From: Clostridia bacterium
Lineage (GTDB): Bacteria > Bacillota > Clostridia > Oscillospirales > CAG-382
DNA: 41,153 nucleotides
Assembly: GCA_017381715.1 (NCBI GenBank)
Contig: JAFOBR010000040.1
Location: 1-41,153, forward strand
Direction of reading: 5' to 3'
Translations under genes and position numbers: made by a program
Notes under the pieces: generated by a model
What the model was told of the DNA's origin: nothing
Databases searched by the model: none
Seen by the model: the letters and a program-made list of their open reading frames with translations, nothing else
Shown here: positions 33,520-41,153 of the stretch, in pieces
Layout of the letters: each line of letters opens with the position of its first letter
How positions within the stretch are numbered: position 1 is the stretch's first letter

Positions 33520-34497
33520 ATGAAAAAAATAGTTATAGATACACTGGGCGGCGACAACGGTGCTTTGCCTCTTCTTTACGGATCTGCCGATTATATGAAA
33601 GAACATAGCGATGTGTTTTGTGTGTTCGCGGGTGAGAAGACGGAAACCGACAAAATTATGGCGGAAAAAGGTGTTTCCAAAGACCGTTATATCGTTCTGG
33701 ATACCGATGAATATATTTCCAACACTCAGTCTCCCATGAGTGTTTTCGGCGGATGCGATAACTCTTCAATGGTGCTGGCGCTGGAATATTTGAGAGATAA
33801 CGATTGCGCAGGTATGATTTCTGCGGGCAATACGGGAGCTCTCCTTATCGGTACTATATGCAGATTGGGTCTTGTAAAAGGCTTAAAGCGTCCCGCTTTG
33901 TCCTCCGCACTTCCCGCCGTGGACGGTAGCTATATTTGCCTTGTTGATTGCGGCGCCAACGTAGACTGTACTCCCAACGATCTTTATGAATTCGCAAAGC
34001 TTGGCAGTGCCTTTGTAAAAAGTATGTACGGTATTGATGCTCCCCGCGTTGCATTACTTTCCACAGGAACAGAAAAGGGGAAAGGAAACAAGGCTACTAA
34101 GGAAGCGTATGCTCTTTTGGAGTCCTCTGCGCTTAACTTTGTGGGCAACCTTGAAGGAAGTGACGTGCTTTTGGGAAAAGCAGACGTGCTCGCCTGCGAC
34201 GGTTATGCAGGTAATATAGTTTTGAAGGATACCGAAGCCACGGGAAAGATCGCCGCTGTAATGAGCAAAAATATACTTGCTTCTCTTGCGCCCGAAATTG
34301 CCGAAAGTGTTTCAAAAAAGCTTGAAAAAGCCTTTGATTTTAATTCCCGCGGCGGAGCTACCTTCCTCGGCACCAAAAAGACGGTAGTAAAAATGCACGG
34401 TGCCGCCAACAGCAGCACCGCAGTTTCGTGTATTGAACAGGTGTTAAAGCTTTCCGAAAGCGGTTTTGATACCGCTGTTGAAAAAGCGCTCAGTTAA
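33520..34497 (+). CDS. plsX: Phosphate acyltransferase PlsX
   Basis: A 325-residue soluble enzyme that interconverts acyl-ACP and acyl phosphate, the entry to phosphatidic acid synthesis with PlsY. Family blocks present: DTLGGDNG (usual DAMGGD), SAGNTGALL, RPALSSALP, DCGANVDCTP, LLSTGTEKGKGN, DGYAGNIVLK and GGATFLG. Downstream of the Fak operon it can turn FakA product into acyl-ACP or exchange with it. The stop overlaps the convergent glycosyltransferase stop by 8 bases, so no terminator lies between them. Confidence 0.95.
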   Translation: MKKIVIDTLGGDNGALPLLYGSADYMKEHSDVFCVFAGEKTETDKIMAEKGVSKDRYIVLDTDEYISNTQSPMSVFGGCDNSSMVLALEYLRDNDCAGMISAGNTGALLIGTICRLGLVKGLKRPALSSALPAVDGSYICLVDCGANVDCTPNDLYEFAKLGSAFVKSMYGIDAPRVALLSTGTEKGKGNKATKEAYALLESSALNFVGNLEGSDVLLGKADVLACDGYAGNIVLKDTEATGKIAAVMSKNILASLAPEIAESVSKKLEKAFDFNSRGGATFLGTKKTVVKMHGAANSSTAVSCIEQVLKLSESGFDTAVEKALS

Positions 34498-35503
34498 ATG
34501 CGCTTATATATTTGTGGGCAAAATACCGGATAGGCAAGCCCAGCAAGGCGCAGAAATTAAATGCGATAAACAAGGGAATAAAGGGTAAAAACGAGGTTAT
34601 TACCGCTGTTCCCAATCCGTAAAGCATATAGCGGAAAAGGGCAAACAGCATTGTTCTTCCGCCGTCGCGGAAATCTACGTTACTGAAGATAAAAAATCTA
34701 TTTATAATGTAAGCTGTAACGGCAGCGGCAAGCCCTGCGGTAACCACGTATAAGCTATCGTAAGGAACGTCTGTAACCAAACCGCAGACGAATATTGCGA
34801 TCTGGGCAAAAATTGCCGTTATAATGGAAGCCTTTGCAGAGCTTAACAGCAGTCTGTATATCCTTACGGTGTCTTTTACGGGATTGAAGTGGGAAGATTT
34901 ATTGCCGTCAATATATACTGCCTCAATATCAAGGGTGGTAACGGGTATTGCCTGCTTTGAAGCGTAGTACAGCATATTCATTTCGTAATCGTATTTTTCG
35001 CCCTTAACCTTTAAAAGCCAATCAATGTTTTCTGTGGAAAAACCGCGGAGTCCGGATTGATTATCCTTAAAATATCTGCCCGTGGAAAGGGTATATATTA
35101 CTCTTGAAAGATCGTTTCCGAACTTACTGCGCTTAGGAATATTTCTGTTAAGCAGACGTGTTGTCAAAACAAAAGAGGCGCCGTTTTTCAGCTCTTCCTT
35201 TACACGGACAATATCATCGGCACGGTGCTGTCCGTCCGCATCCGCGGTTATAAAGAATTCGCTTTCCTTGCAGTTATCCCGTATGTATTCTATGCCGGTT
35301 TTTAACGCTCTGCCTTTACCTTTGTTTTGTTCGTGGCTTATCACGGTGGCATATTGGGATGCGGTCTTAAATGTTTCGTCGTATTCAGCTCCGCTTCCGT
35401 CGTTTACTATCAAAACGTCAAAACCGCGCGTGTTCAGTTCTTTGGCAAGGGAGCACATTTCTTTATCCGGCTTATAAGCCGGAATAAGGACAATTTCCTT
35501 CAT
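34490..35503 (-). CDS. GT2 glycosyltransferase fused to a GtrA-like membrane domain
   Basis: A 337-residue protein. Residues 1-215 are a family 2 glycosyltransferase of the dolichol/undecaprenyl-phosphate sugar synthase type: VLIVNDGSG, NKGKGRALKTG, and the metal-binding DADGQH. Residues about 225-337 form four membrane spans typical of GtrA, which flips or anchors the polyprenyl-linked sugar. It probably makes a undecaprenyl-phosphate-linked hexose for cell-surface decoration. The start codon overlaps the stop of the upstream hydrolase by one base (TAATG), so the two are coupled. Confidence 0.92.
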   Translation of the reverse strand: MKEIVLIPAYKPDKEMCSLAKELNTRGFDVLIVNDGSGAEYDETFKTASQYATVISHEQNKGKGRALKTGIEYIRDNCKESEFFITADADGQHRADDIVRVKEELKNGASFVLTTRLLNRNIPKRSKFGNDLSRVIYTLSTGRYFKDNQSGLRGFSTENIDWLLKVKGEKYDYEMNMLYYASKQAIPVTTLDIEAVYIDGNKSSHFNPVKDTVRIYRLLLSSAKASIITAIFAQIAIFVCGLVTDVPYDSLYVVTAGLAAAVTAYIINRFFIFSNVDFRDGGRTMLFALFRYMLYGLGTAVITSFLPFIPLFIAFNFCALLGLPIRYFAHKYISAFN

Positions 35504-36465
35504 TATTCACCGTTTTCCGCCGCTTTAGCAGCTTTTTCAAAAAAATGGGTTACGGTTTCAAACAATTCTTTGTTTGCTTTACCGTCTTTATCAAAAAGTA
35601 TTCCGGCGTGGGAATCCTTGTTGTCTGTATCGTATTCGGGTATTTCGGTTAAATATTCTGTGTTTTCCACGTGGGAAACAATAGAAAATCTGTTTGTCGG
35701 TACAATTTCGTCTTCTGCGGAATGTATTATCAAAGCAGGTGTCTTGCTTTCTTCAAGCGCTTGTGCGGCGGATATGTTTACCGCTTCGACTCCGAAAAGA
35801 CTTATCTGGTACAGCCATAAAAGGGGATAATTGGTGTATGCAATATTGCCCACCACCTTTGCGGCAGGCATCATAATGCCCTCCATGGCGCTGTTTATTC
35901 CGTTCACGGAAGCCACCGCGGTAATATCGTGTCCGTAACTCAAAGCGCAGCAAGCCGCGTATCCGCCTCTGCTGTGGCCAAACAGAAATATGCGTTCGAA
36001 CCCGAAGTTTTGTTCCTTTTCGGCAAAATCCAAAGCGGCATTCAGGTCAAGCAGTATCTGGGAAAAACCCACAGCGCTTTTTCCTTCGCTTTCGCCGCAA
36101 CCGGTGGGATCGAATATAAACACGCCGTATCCGTTATCCGTAAAGCTTTTTACCTGCCACAGATAATCGTTGACTGCTGCGTTCATTCCCAAAACAAAAA
36201 ACACAAGATTTTCTTTTGTTCCGTCTGCAGGGGAATACAGATATCCTGCAAGGAGATTTTCTCCCGAATAAAATTCGGCTTTCTGCCTTTCCTCTTGCAG
36301 CTTTGTCAGCTCTTCGTCAAGCAAAATATCTTGACCTTCGTAGCGGGGGAAGCACAAGTCGTAAATAACTTTTGTCGCCCCGGCGGAAATTATTAAAAAC
36401 GTAATGGCGATAATAACGGTATATTGCAAAACTCTTTTAAAGATCCTTTTTGTTTTGTTTGCCAT
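35503..36465 (-). CDS. Membrane-anchored alpha/beta hydrolase
   Basis: A 320-residue protein with one N-terminal membrane anchor (about residues 13-32) and a serine hydrolase fold. The nucleophile elbow is GHSRGG, the acid is probably the Asp in HSAEDEIVP and the base the His in DSHAGI. The ATG at 36465 has AAGGCGG about 8 bases upstream; a GTG at 36474 lies inside that site. Coupled to the downstream GT2-GtrA gene, so it may act on a surface glycan or lipid ester, which is inference. The start codon overlaps the -35 box of the divergent hydrolase promoter. Confidence 0.88.
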   Translation of the reverse strand: MANKTKRIFKRVLQYTVIIAITFLIISAGATKVIYDLCFPRYEGQDILLDEELTKLQEERQKAEFYSGENLLAGYLYSPADGTKENLVFFVLGMNAAVNDYLWQVKSFTDNGYGVFIFDPTGCGESEGKSAVGFSQILLDLNAALDFAEKEQNFGFERIFLFGHSRGGYAACCALSYGHDITAVASVNGINSAMEGIMMPAAKVVGNIAYTNYPLLWLYQISLFGVEAVNISAAQALEESKTPALIIHSAEDEIVPTNRFSIVSHVENTEYLTEIPEYDTDNKDSHAGILFDKDGKANKELFETVTHFFEKAAKAAENGE

Positions 36466-36487
36466 TATTATCACCGCCTTTTATAAT
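36459..36487 (+). promoter_or_regulatory. Promoter of the lysophospholipase-like gene
   Basis: TTGCCA (36459-36464), 17-base spacer, TATAAT (36482-36487). The -35 overlaps the start codon of the divergent hydrolase gene, so use of one promoter may interfere with the other gene. Confidence 0.7.
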
Positions 36488-36508
36488 ATTATTTATTTAA
36501 AAAAATAC

Positions 36509-36524
36509 AAAACGGAGCCGTTTT
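36509..36524. repeat. Perfect palindrome over the ribosome site
   Basis: AAAACGG-AG-CCGTTTT is a 7-bp perfect inverted repeat just before the ATG at 36528, including the ACGGAG that is the only candidate ribosome site. It may be an operator or a small hairpin that limits translation. Confidence 0.6.
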
Positions 36525-36527
36525 ATA

Positions 36528-37502
36528 ATGCTTTATACACCCAAAAAAGTTGAGGTAATCAAAGAAGACGAATATTTGCAGCGTATTATCGAGGTAGAGG
36601 AAACCTTGTCCGCCCACGCCAAGGAAGGTACCTTCAAGTCCTTTGACGGGCTGAACATCTTTTACAGAAACTACCTTGTGGAAAATCCTGTGGGAAGTAT
36701 CGTAATAGTTCACGGTTTTACGGAATACTGCAAAAAGTACACCGAGCTTGTCTGGTACTTTACAAACCGAGGATACAACGTATTCACCTACGACCACAGG
36801 GGACACGGTCTTTCCGAAAGACAGGTGGAAGGCCTGGTGCTTGCCCATGTGAACAGCTTTGAGGATTACGTAAAGGATCTGGAAAGATTTATAGAAGATA
36901 TCGTTGTACCTTGCGCCGGAAAAGAAAATATAAACATTTTCTCTCATTCCATGGGGGGAAGTGTTACTACTCTTTATCTTATGCGGTGCGGAGACAGGAT
37001 CTCACGTGCACTGCTTTCTTCGCCTATGGTATATCCTTTTACCAGCGATTGTCCCATAACCGTGTTAAAGCTTATGTTAAAGCAACATGCCCGCAAAAAC
37101 GGTTGGGATGCAAGGTTTAAATACGCTTCGGATTTTAACCCTGACCATCCTTTCGATAAAAGCCACGATACAAGCTATCCCCGGTTCAGACATAATTTGG
37201 ACGTGCGTCTTTCCGATGAGCGCTACCAGACTTCTGCATCCACCAACCGCTGGATGTACGAAGCGGTAACTGTAGGTAAAAAGATGCTGCGTACAAAAGA
37301 TCTTAAAAAGATCAAAGCGAAGGTGCTTGTTATCAGCTCCGGTGAAGATACGGTGGTTCGTCCGAAGCCACAGAAAAAGCTGGCAGACCATCTGGGTTGC
37401 GGATTTATGAAAATAGAAGGCGCAAAGCATTCCGCTTTTATATGCGCTTCCGAAAAGCTGGAAAAATATATGCAGACCGTATTTGCATTTTTAGAATCCT
37501 GA
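36528..37502 (+). CDS. Monoacylglycerol lipase/lysophospholipase-like alpha/beta hydrolase
   Basis: A 324-residue soluble serine hydrolase of the PldB/monoacylglycerol lipase type. Landmarks: VHGFTEYCKKY after beta-3, DHRGHGLSER (oxyanion and HG motif), nucleophile SHSMGGS (Ser replacing the first Gly of G-x-S-x-G), Asp in SSGEDTVVRP and His in GAKHSAF. It probably cleaves monoacylglycerol or lysophospholipids, fitting the lipid theme of the preceding 12 kb. No signal peptide is present. Followed by an inverted repeat (37514-37535) without T run. Confidence 0.9.
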   Translation: MLYTPKKVEVIKEDEYLQRIIEVEETLSAHAKEGTFKSFDGLNIFYRNYLVENPVGSIVIVHGFTEYCKKYTELVWYFTNRGYNVFTYDHRGHGLSERQVEGLVLAHVNSFEDYVKDLERFIEDIVVPCAGKENINIFSHSMGGSVTTLYLMRCGDRISRALLSSPMVYPFTSDCPITVLKLMLKQHARKNGWDARFKYASDFNPDHPFDKSHDTSYPRFRHNLDVRLSDERYQTSASTNRWMYEAVTVGKKMLRTKDLKKIKAKVLVISSGEDTVVRPKPQKKLADHLGCGFMKIEGAKHSAFICASEKLEKYMQTVFAFLES

Positions 37503-37513
37503 ACACTACAGTC

Positions 37514-37535
37514 AACTTATATATTACTATAAGTT
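37514..37535. repeat. Inverted repeat downstream of the lysophospholipase gene
   Basis: AACTTATA and TATAAGTT form an 8-bp stem around 6 bases. No T run follows on either strand, so it is not a convincing terminator. It could be a weak mRNA end structure or a regulator site. Confidence 0.45.
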
Positions 37536-37607
37536 AAGCAAAAAATCAATAACAATATATAATCAGACAAAAAAAGATAAATTTGTTCACATTTTTGTAA
37601 AAAAATA

Positions 37608-37636
37608 TTGCATTTTTTCGCCGTTGCATATATAAT
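37608..37636 (+). promoter_or_regulatory. Promoter of the small membrane protein pair
   Basis: TTGCAT (37608-37613), 17-base spacer, TATAAT (37631-37636), 22 bases before the ATG at 37659. Confidence 0.75.
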
Positions 37637-37658
37637 GTTTTCGTAAGGAGGTTGCTTT

Positions 37659-37988
37659 ATGGAATGTGTCAAAAACAACGCACCCATCGCTACGTCTAAC
37701 GTTCTTGCTCTGGGCATAGTTGCTGCGGCGCTATCTTCTTACGGACTTCCCGGCATTATTTTGGGAATTATCGCTCAGAAAAAGGTTAAAGCATATCTTG
37801 CGCAAAACAACGGTGTAAACTGTACCAAGGTCATGGTTGGCAGTATTCTCTCTAAGGTAGGCATATACGCTGGAATTGGATACAGCATCTTTTGGACCTA
37901 TTATTTGTGCATTGTGGCGTTACAGTATTCTTTTTTTGCTTCTTACGTTCTTATGATATTCGGCACTCTTTTTTCCTTTTTCCGCTAA
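37659..37988 (+). CDS. Small membrane protein, DUF4190-like
   Basis: A 109-residue protein with about three hydrophobic segments. The layout is short polar N-terminus, membrane span, IIAQKKVKAYL basic turn, polar stretch, membrane spans. This resembles DUF4190-type small proteins, where a basic A-x-x-K-A-K-K motif follows the first span. A strong TAAGGAGG precedes the ATG. Paralogous in layout to the next gene. No function known; a single transcript with the next gene is likely (36 bases apart). Confidence 0.8.
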   Translation: MECVKNNAPIATSNVLALGIVAAALSSYGLPGIILGIIAQKKVKAYLAQNNGVNCTKVMVGSILSKVGIYAGIGYSIFWTYYLCIVALQYSFFASYVLMIFGTLFSFFR

Positions 37989-38024
37989 AGTTTATAAATA
38001 ATTTTTTGGAGGATATATTTTATT

Positions 38025-38366
38025 ATGGACAACAACTACAACGCAACTCCCGTAAAACCTGCAGTAGCCCCTTCCGATCCCAGCGTATTCGTCTTCGGTC
38101 TTCTTTCGCTTGTGCTCTCTATCCCCATAGTAGGCTTCATTTTTGCTATAGTTGCACGCAGCAAGGCAAAGAAGCTTTCTGAACAGGGCGAGCTTACCGG
38201 TATTACCAAGGTTGGTAAGATACTTGCAACTATCGGTTTCATCGTTAACCTCATTACCCTTATCGGCGGTGTTGCATACGCTATCTTCTACGTTGTTTAC
38301 ATTGTGTTCCTTATTGGCATGATGGGCCTTTCCGAAATGGCAATTCCCTTTATGTTCCTTTTCTAA
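38025..38366 (+). CDS. Small membrane protein, DUF4190-like
   Basis: A 113-residue paralogue with N-terminal proline/asparagine-rich tail (1-20), span FVFGLLSLVLSIPIVGFIFA, basic turn ARSKAKKLSEQGE, GITKVGKILATIGFI and further hydrophobic segments. Alignment with the previous gene covers span 1, the basic turn and the V/T-K-V-x-x-G/S-x-I-L segment. TTGGAGG stands upstream of the ATG. Followed by a T-tailed terminator. Confidence 0.8.
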   Translation: MDNNYNATPVKPAVAPSDPSVFVFGLLSLVLSIPIVGFIFAIVARSKAKKLSEQGELTGITKVGKILATIGFIVNLITLIGGVAYAIFYVVYIVFLIGMMGLSEMAIPFMFLF

Positions 38367-38374
38367 AAAACATA

Positions 38375-38405
38375 TAAAAAATCCCGCTTTAATGCGGGAT
38401 TTTTT
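38375..38405. terminator. Bidirectional intrinsic terminator
   Basis: AAAAAATCCCGC and GCGGGATTTTTT pair around a 7-base loop containing TTTAAT, with T and A tracts on both sides, between convergent genes ending at 38366 and 38464. Confidence 0.92.
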
Positions 38406-38406
38406 T

Positions 38407-38458
38407 ATTATCGGGGTCCCCGAGAAGCCGTTAGGCTTCTTGGGGTGATTATCGGGGT
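38407..38458. repeat. Stem-loop flanked by 11-bp direct repeats
   Basis: The 11-base word ATTATCGGGGT occurs at 38407-38417 and 38448-38458. Between them lies a 30-base segment that is mostly one hairpin, CCCCGAGAAGCC (38418-38429) and GGCTTCTTGGGG (38434-38445), with one G-T pair. The layout looks like a small mobile or REP-like element inserted beside the terminator. Confidence 0.6.
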
Positions 38459-38463
38459 GATTG

Positions 38464-39696
38464 TCATTCAGTTACGGTTTGTGCGGCTTTGAGTATGCCG
38501 TATTTACCGCTTTCATAGGTAAGACCGCCCTGCAGATATGCTATGTAAGGAGGACGTACGGGACCGTCGCAGGAAAGCTCAATGGAAGAACCCTGCGTAA
38601 ACGCGCCCGCCGCCATAATAACTCTGTCATTATAACCCGGCATTTCCCAAGGAACGGGGGCAACGTGGGCATCCACGGGGCTTCCCGCCTGAATACCCAA
38701 GCAAAACTTAACCAAAGCATCTTCGCTTCCCAAAGTAAAGGTCTGAATTATATCGGATCTTTTTTCGTTATACTTGGGAGAAACGGTAAAGCCCAGCTTT
38801 TCAAATACTCTTGCCGCAAAAACAGCAGTCTTTACAGCTTGCGCAACGGTGTGAGGGGCGTAGAATAAGCCTTTGATCATACTTTTGGTCTGACCCAAAG
38901 ATGCGCCGCATTCCAATCCCACCCCTACAGTGGAATATCTGTAAGAAGCAAGCTCAACCGCCTTTGCAGTTCCAACCAGATATCCGCCGGATTCCGCCAT
39001 ACCGCCGCCTGCATTTTTTATAAGAGATCCTACCAAAAGGTCTGCTTTGGGTTCGCTTTCCTCGGTAAAGGCGCCGTAGCAGTTGTCCACCATTATGTAG
39101 GCATTGGAGTTTGCCCGTACCACGTCGCAGATATCGTTAATATCCTTTACGGTAAGTGTTCTTCTATCGGAATAGCCTTTGCTTCTCTGAACAAATACTA
39201 CTTTTACAGACTCATCGTTTGCAACCGCTTCTTTTATCTTTTCCAGCCTAGGATAACCGTTTTCGTCCAGATCTATCTGCTTATAGCCGATACCGAAATC
39301 AGCTAATGAACCGTCGCCGCTTTTGCCGGAAATGCCGATAACCTCATCCAAAGTATCGTAAGGCTTGCCTGCAACGGAAAGCAGGGTATCACCCGGTCTT
39401 AAAAGGGCGTATAAGCCTATAGAAAGGGCGTGGGTGCCGTTTATAATGCTGTGACGGGCAAAGCCCGCCTCTGCGCCGAAAGCGTCTGCAAACAGCTTAT
39501 CGCACAGATCCCTGCCATCGTCATTATAGCCGTATCCGCTGGTAGGGGCAAAGTGTCTGTCGGAAAGCTTATTTTCCGCAAAGACCTTCATAACCTTTTG
39601 GGTGTTTTTAAAAGCTATATCGTCTATATATTCAAATTGCTCGCGGCAGTCCTTTTCACATTCCGCAGCCAGCGCCAAAATTTTTTCGGAAAACAT
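38464..39696 (-). CDS. PLP-dependent methionine gamma-lyase/aluminum resistance family protein (YnbB-like)
   Basis: A 411-residue fold-type I PLP enzyme of the family often annotated as aluminum resistance protein or methionine gamma-lyase-like. The cofactor Lys is in GSLIKNAGGGMAESGGY (about residue 233), with a preceding Asp in IMVDNCYGAF. A conserved N-terminal block (HFAPTSGYGYNDDGRD) is typical of this family. The actual reaction is not established; a C-S lyase or amino acid lyase activity is expected. The start at 39696 has AAGAAGGA upstream; the longer frame to 39744 would overlap the M42 gene. It lies 5 bases after that peptidase and is cotranscribed with both M42 genes. Confidence 0.9.
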   Translation of the reverse strand: MFSEKILALAAECEKDCREQFEYIDDIAFKNTQKVMKVFAENKLSDRHFAPTSGYGYNDDGRDLCDKLFADAFGAEAGFARHSIINGTHALSIGLYALLRPGDTLLSVAGKPYDTLDEVIGISGKSGDGSLADFGIGYKQIDLDENGYPRLEKIKEAVANDESVKVVFVQRSKGYSDRRTLTVKDINDICDVVRANSNAYIMVDNCYGAFTEESEPKADLLVGSLIKNAGGGMAESGGYLVGTAKAVELASYRYSTVGVGLECGASLGQTKSMIKGLFYAPHTVAQAVKTAVFAARVFEKLGFTVSPKYNEKRSDIIQTFTLGSEDALVKFCLGIQAGSPVDAHVAPVPWEMPGYNDRVIMAAGAFTQGSSIELSCDGPVRPPYIAYLQGGLTYESGKYGILKAAQTVTE

Positions 39697-39701
39697 ATTT
39701 A

Positions 39702-40694
39702 TTAAAATCCTTCTTTTATTATTGCGGCAAGCAGATTCACGCAAGCGGTAACGTCTGCCATATCAACAGTTTCAACGGGAGTATGGATATAGCGGGTGGG
39801 TATGGAAATACATCCGGTAAACGCACCTGCGCAAGCGGTCTGCATAGAAGAAGTGTCGGTTCCGCCGGCGGTAAGAACTTCGTACTGATGCTTGATACCG
39901 TGCTTTTCGGAAAGCTCTGTCATACGGTTGATAACGCTTCTGGAGCATATTACAGAGGAATCCTTGATCTTTATAGCCGCGCCTTCGCCAAGCTTAACCG
40001 TCATTTTGGGACCGCCGACCATATCACCGGTATGAGTAACGTCAAGAGCGATACCGTATGTGGGTGCAATTCCGAAAGCGGCAGGCTTGCTTCCTCTGCA
40101 GCCAACCTCTTCCTGTATGGTGAATACGTAGTATGTATCGTATGCAGGCTCTTCGATAAGCTTCGCCGCTTCAAAAGTAATAGCACAAGCAAGACGGTCA
40201 TCAAACGCTTTTGCCGCAATACGGCTGTTCATAAGACGGGTTATTCTCTGCTCCAGTGCGCATACGTCACCAATCTTTACTTTCTTTTCTGCCTGAGCCT
40301 TGTTCTTGGCACCGATATCCACAACCATGGATTTAACAGAAATATCTTCCTTTTTCGCGCCCATATCCAAAACAATAATACCCTTTGTTCCGTTTGCGAA
40401 AACGACGGAGCCGTAAGAAGACGCAACTGCGTTAATACCGCCTACGTTGGTTACGCGGATAAGACCGCTTTCTTCGATGTATGTAACCATAAAGCCGATC
40501 TCATCCATATGGGAAGCGATCATAAGTCTTTTTGTGCTGTCTGCGCCTTTTTTGAACGCTATTACGTTTCCGATAGGATCTATCTCCACGCTGTCGCAAT
40601 AAGGTGCGATATCATCGCAAATAATTTTAGCAAGAGGGCTTTCGTTTCCCGAAACGGAGAAAGCGGATATATATTTTTTAATAGTGTTATACAT
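39702..40694 (-). CDS. M42-family metallo-aminopeptidase
   Basis: A 330-residue cytoplasmic peptidase with all metal ligands and catalytic residues in order: His in ASHMDEIGFMV (about residue 62) with the catalytic Asp two residues later, Asp in AKAFDDRLA (about 165), Glu-Glu in TIQEEVGCRG (about 197-198), Asp in ALDVTHTGD (about 220) and His in PTRYIHTPVE (about 307). M42 enzymes form tetrahedral dodecamers that trim short peptides. The start overlaps the stop of the upstream M42 gene by one base (TAATG). Confidence 0.94.
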   Translation of the reverse strand: MYNTIKKYISAFSVSGNESPLAKIICDDIAPYCDSVEIDPIGNVIAFKKGADSTKRLMIASHMDEIGFMVTYIEESGLIRVTNVGGINAVASSYGSVVFANGTKGIIVLDMGAKKEDISVKSMVVDIGAKNKAQAEKKVKIGDVCALEQRITRLMNSRIAAKAFDDRLACAITFEAAKLIEEPAYDTYYVFTIQEEVGCRGSKPAAFGIAPTYGIALDVTHTGDMVGGPKMTVKLGEGAAIKIKDSSVICSRSVINRMTELSEKHGIKHQYEVLTAGGTDTSSMQTACAGAFTGCISIPTRYIHTPVETVDMADVTACVNLLAAIIKEGF

Positions 40695-41153
40695 TATTCG
40701 TAGCTCCTGTCTGTAAGTACTTTTAACAGTTTAACAACCTGTTCCATATCGTCGGTTCTGCAAACGTTGCAGGGGGAATGAATATATCTTGTAGGTGCGG
40801 AAACAGCCAGTACCTTTGCGCCCGTAAGGGTGGTTTGGAAGGTTCTGGAATCGTTGCTTCCGGTGGGCAAGCGTTTGAGCTGATATTTTATATCGTTTTC
40901 CTTTGCCAGCTTTTCAGCGGTTTCAACAAACTCTCTGTCATAGATAGTGCCGCCATCCATTACGGAAATTACCGCGCCATCACCCGGCGTACAAGGAGAA
41001 AGGTGAGGGGGAGTAATCTTTTCTTCTCCCGCGGCGGTGGCTTCGCATACTATGGCGTAATCCGCACCCAATCTGTATGCGGCGGTTTGGGCGCCTCTGC
41101 TGCCAACCTCTTCCGCTGTGGTGAATACAAAATATGTATCGTACTCTATCTCG
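40694..41153 (-). CDS. M42-family metallo-aminopeptidase, N-terminus outside the window
   Basis: The C-terminal 152 residues of a second M42 peptidase run off the window edge. Visible are YFVFTTAEEVGSRGAQTAA with the catalytic Glu pair, a metal-site strand YAIVCEATAAGE (Glu where the other copy has Asp), GSNDSRTFQTTLTGA and PTRYIHSPCN with the metal His. Tandem with the preceding M42 gene; the two are clearly different in sequence and may have different residue preference. Confidence 0.93.
   Translation of the reverse strand, partial: EIEYDTYFVFTTAEEVGSRGAQTAAYRLGADYAIVCEATAAGEEKITPPHLSPCTPGDGAVISVMDGGTIYDREFVETAEKLAKENDIKYQLKRLPTGSNDSRTFQTTLTGAKVLAVSAPTRYIHSPCNVCRTDDMEQVVKLLKVLTDRSYE

Noticed and set aside
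1..41153. CRISPR arrays, tRNA or rRNA genes, prophage or transposase genes
   Set aside because: I saw no regularly spaced repeats, no cloverleaf candidates, and no integrase, transposase or phage structural motifs in the coding frames.

Overview
The window looks like a chromosomal segment of a strictly anaerobic, fermentative member of the Clostridia. The evidence is moderate G+C, strong AGGAGG-type ribosome binding sites, many T-tailed stem-loop terminators, tandem DegV/FakB proteins with FakA, and an Hdr/Flx electron-transfer operon. Family-level placement is inference. I see no rRNA, tRNA, CRISPR array, prophage or insertion sequence.

Layout. (1) 1-1150: the tail of a probable glycoside hydrolase, a small zinc-ribbon protein and dapF. 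(2) 1153-6074: an ArsB/NhaD-like ion transporter, divergent from an OmpR-type two-component system, followed by a secreted protein of unknown function. The two-component operon and the secreted-protein gene carry nearly the same promoter, with an 11-bp-period direct repeat over the -35 region. (3) 6085-9210, minus strand: an EEP-family phosphodiesterase, a small membrane protein, a patatin-like lipase and a prohibitin-like SPFH protein. The last two are driven by almost identical 34-bp promoter blocks. (4) 9226-21759, minus strand: one uninterrupted 12-gene operon, the highlight of the window. (5) 22050-24787: a zinc-ribbon SPFH protein and a lipoprotein with a CBM9-like domain. (6) 24955-34497: acyl activation and phospholipid genes on the plus strand, interrupted by one minus-strand hydrolase. 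(7) 34490-38366: a GT2-GtrA glycosyltransferase, two alpha/beta hydrolases and two small paralogous membrane proteins. (8) 38464-41153, minus strand: a PLP enzyme and two M42 aminopeptidases, the last cut by the window edge.

The 12-gene operon reads, in transcription order: malate dehydrogenase, class II fumarase, HdrB, HdrC, HdrA, FlxD, FlxC, FlxB, FlxA, FrdB, FrdA, and an AspT/SucE-type exporter. It contains the whole route oxaloacetate > malate > fumarate > succinate > export. The only visible electron delivery to fumarate reductase is a soluble NAD(P)H:heterodisulfide-reductase-like module. There is no cytochrome b or membrane anchor. I infer a cytoplasmic, possibly electron-bifurcating, NADH-dependent fumarate reductase that would save energy as reduced ferredoxin instead of through a quinone chain. 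The malate dehydrogenase is built on a lactate dehydrogenase scaffold with the Gln-to-Arg specificity switch. FrdA lacks the histidine that normally holds FAD covalently.

The lipid region joins an acyl-CoA/ACP synthetase-like protein fused to a carrier domain, two PlsC-type acyltransferases, a free ACP and an LRAT/NlpC-like protein. Beyond the minus-strand hydrolase, two FakB proteins, FakA and PlsX follow. Together they would capture fatty acids and place them into phospholipids, possibly with an uncharacterised acyl-transfer branch.
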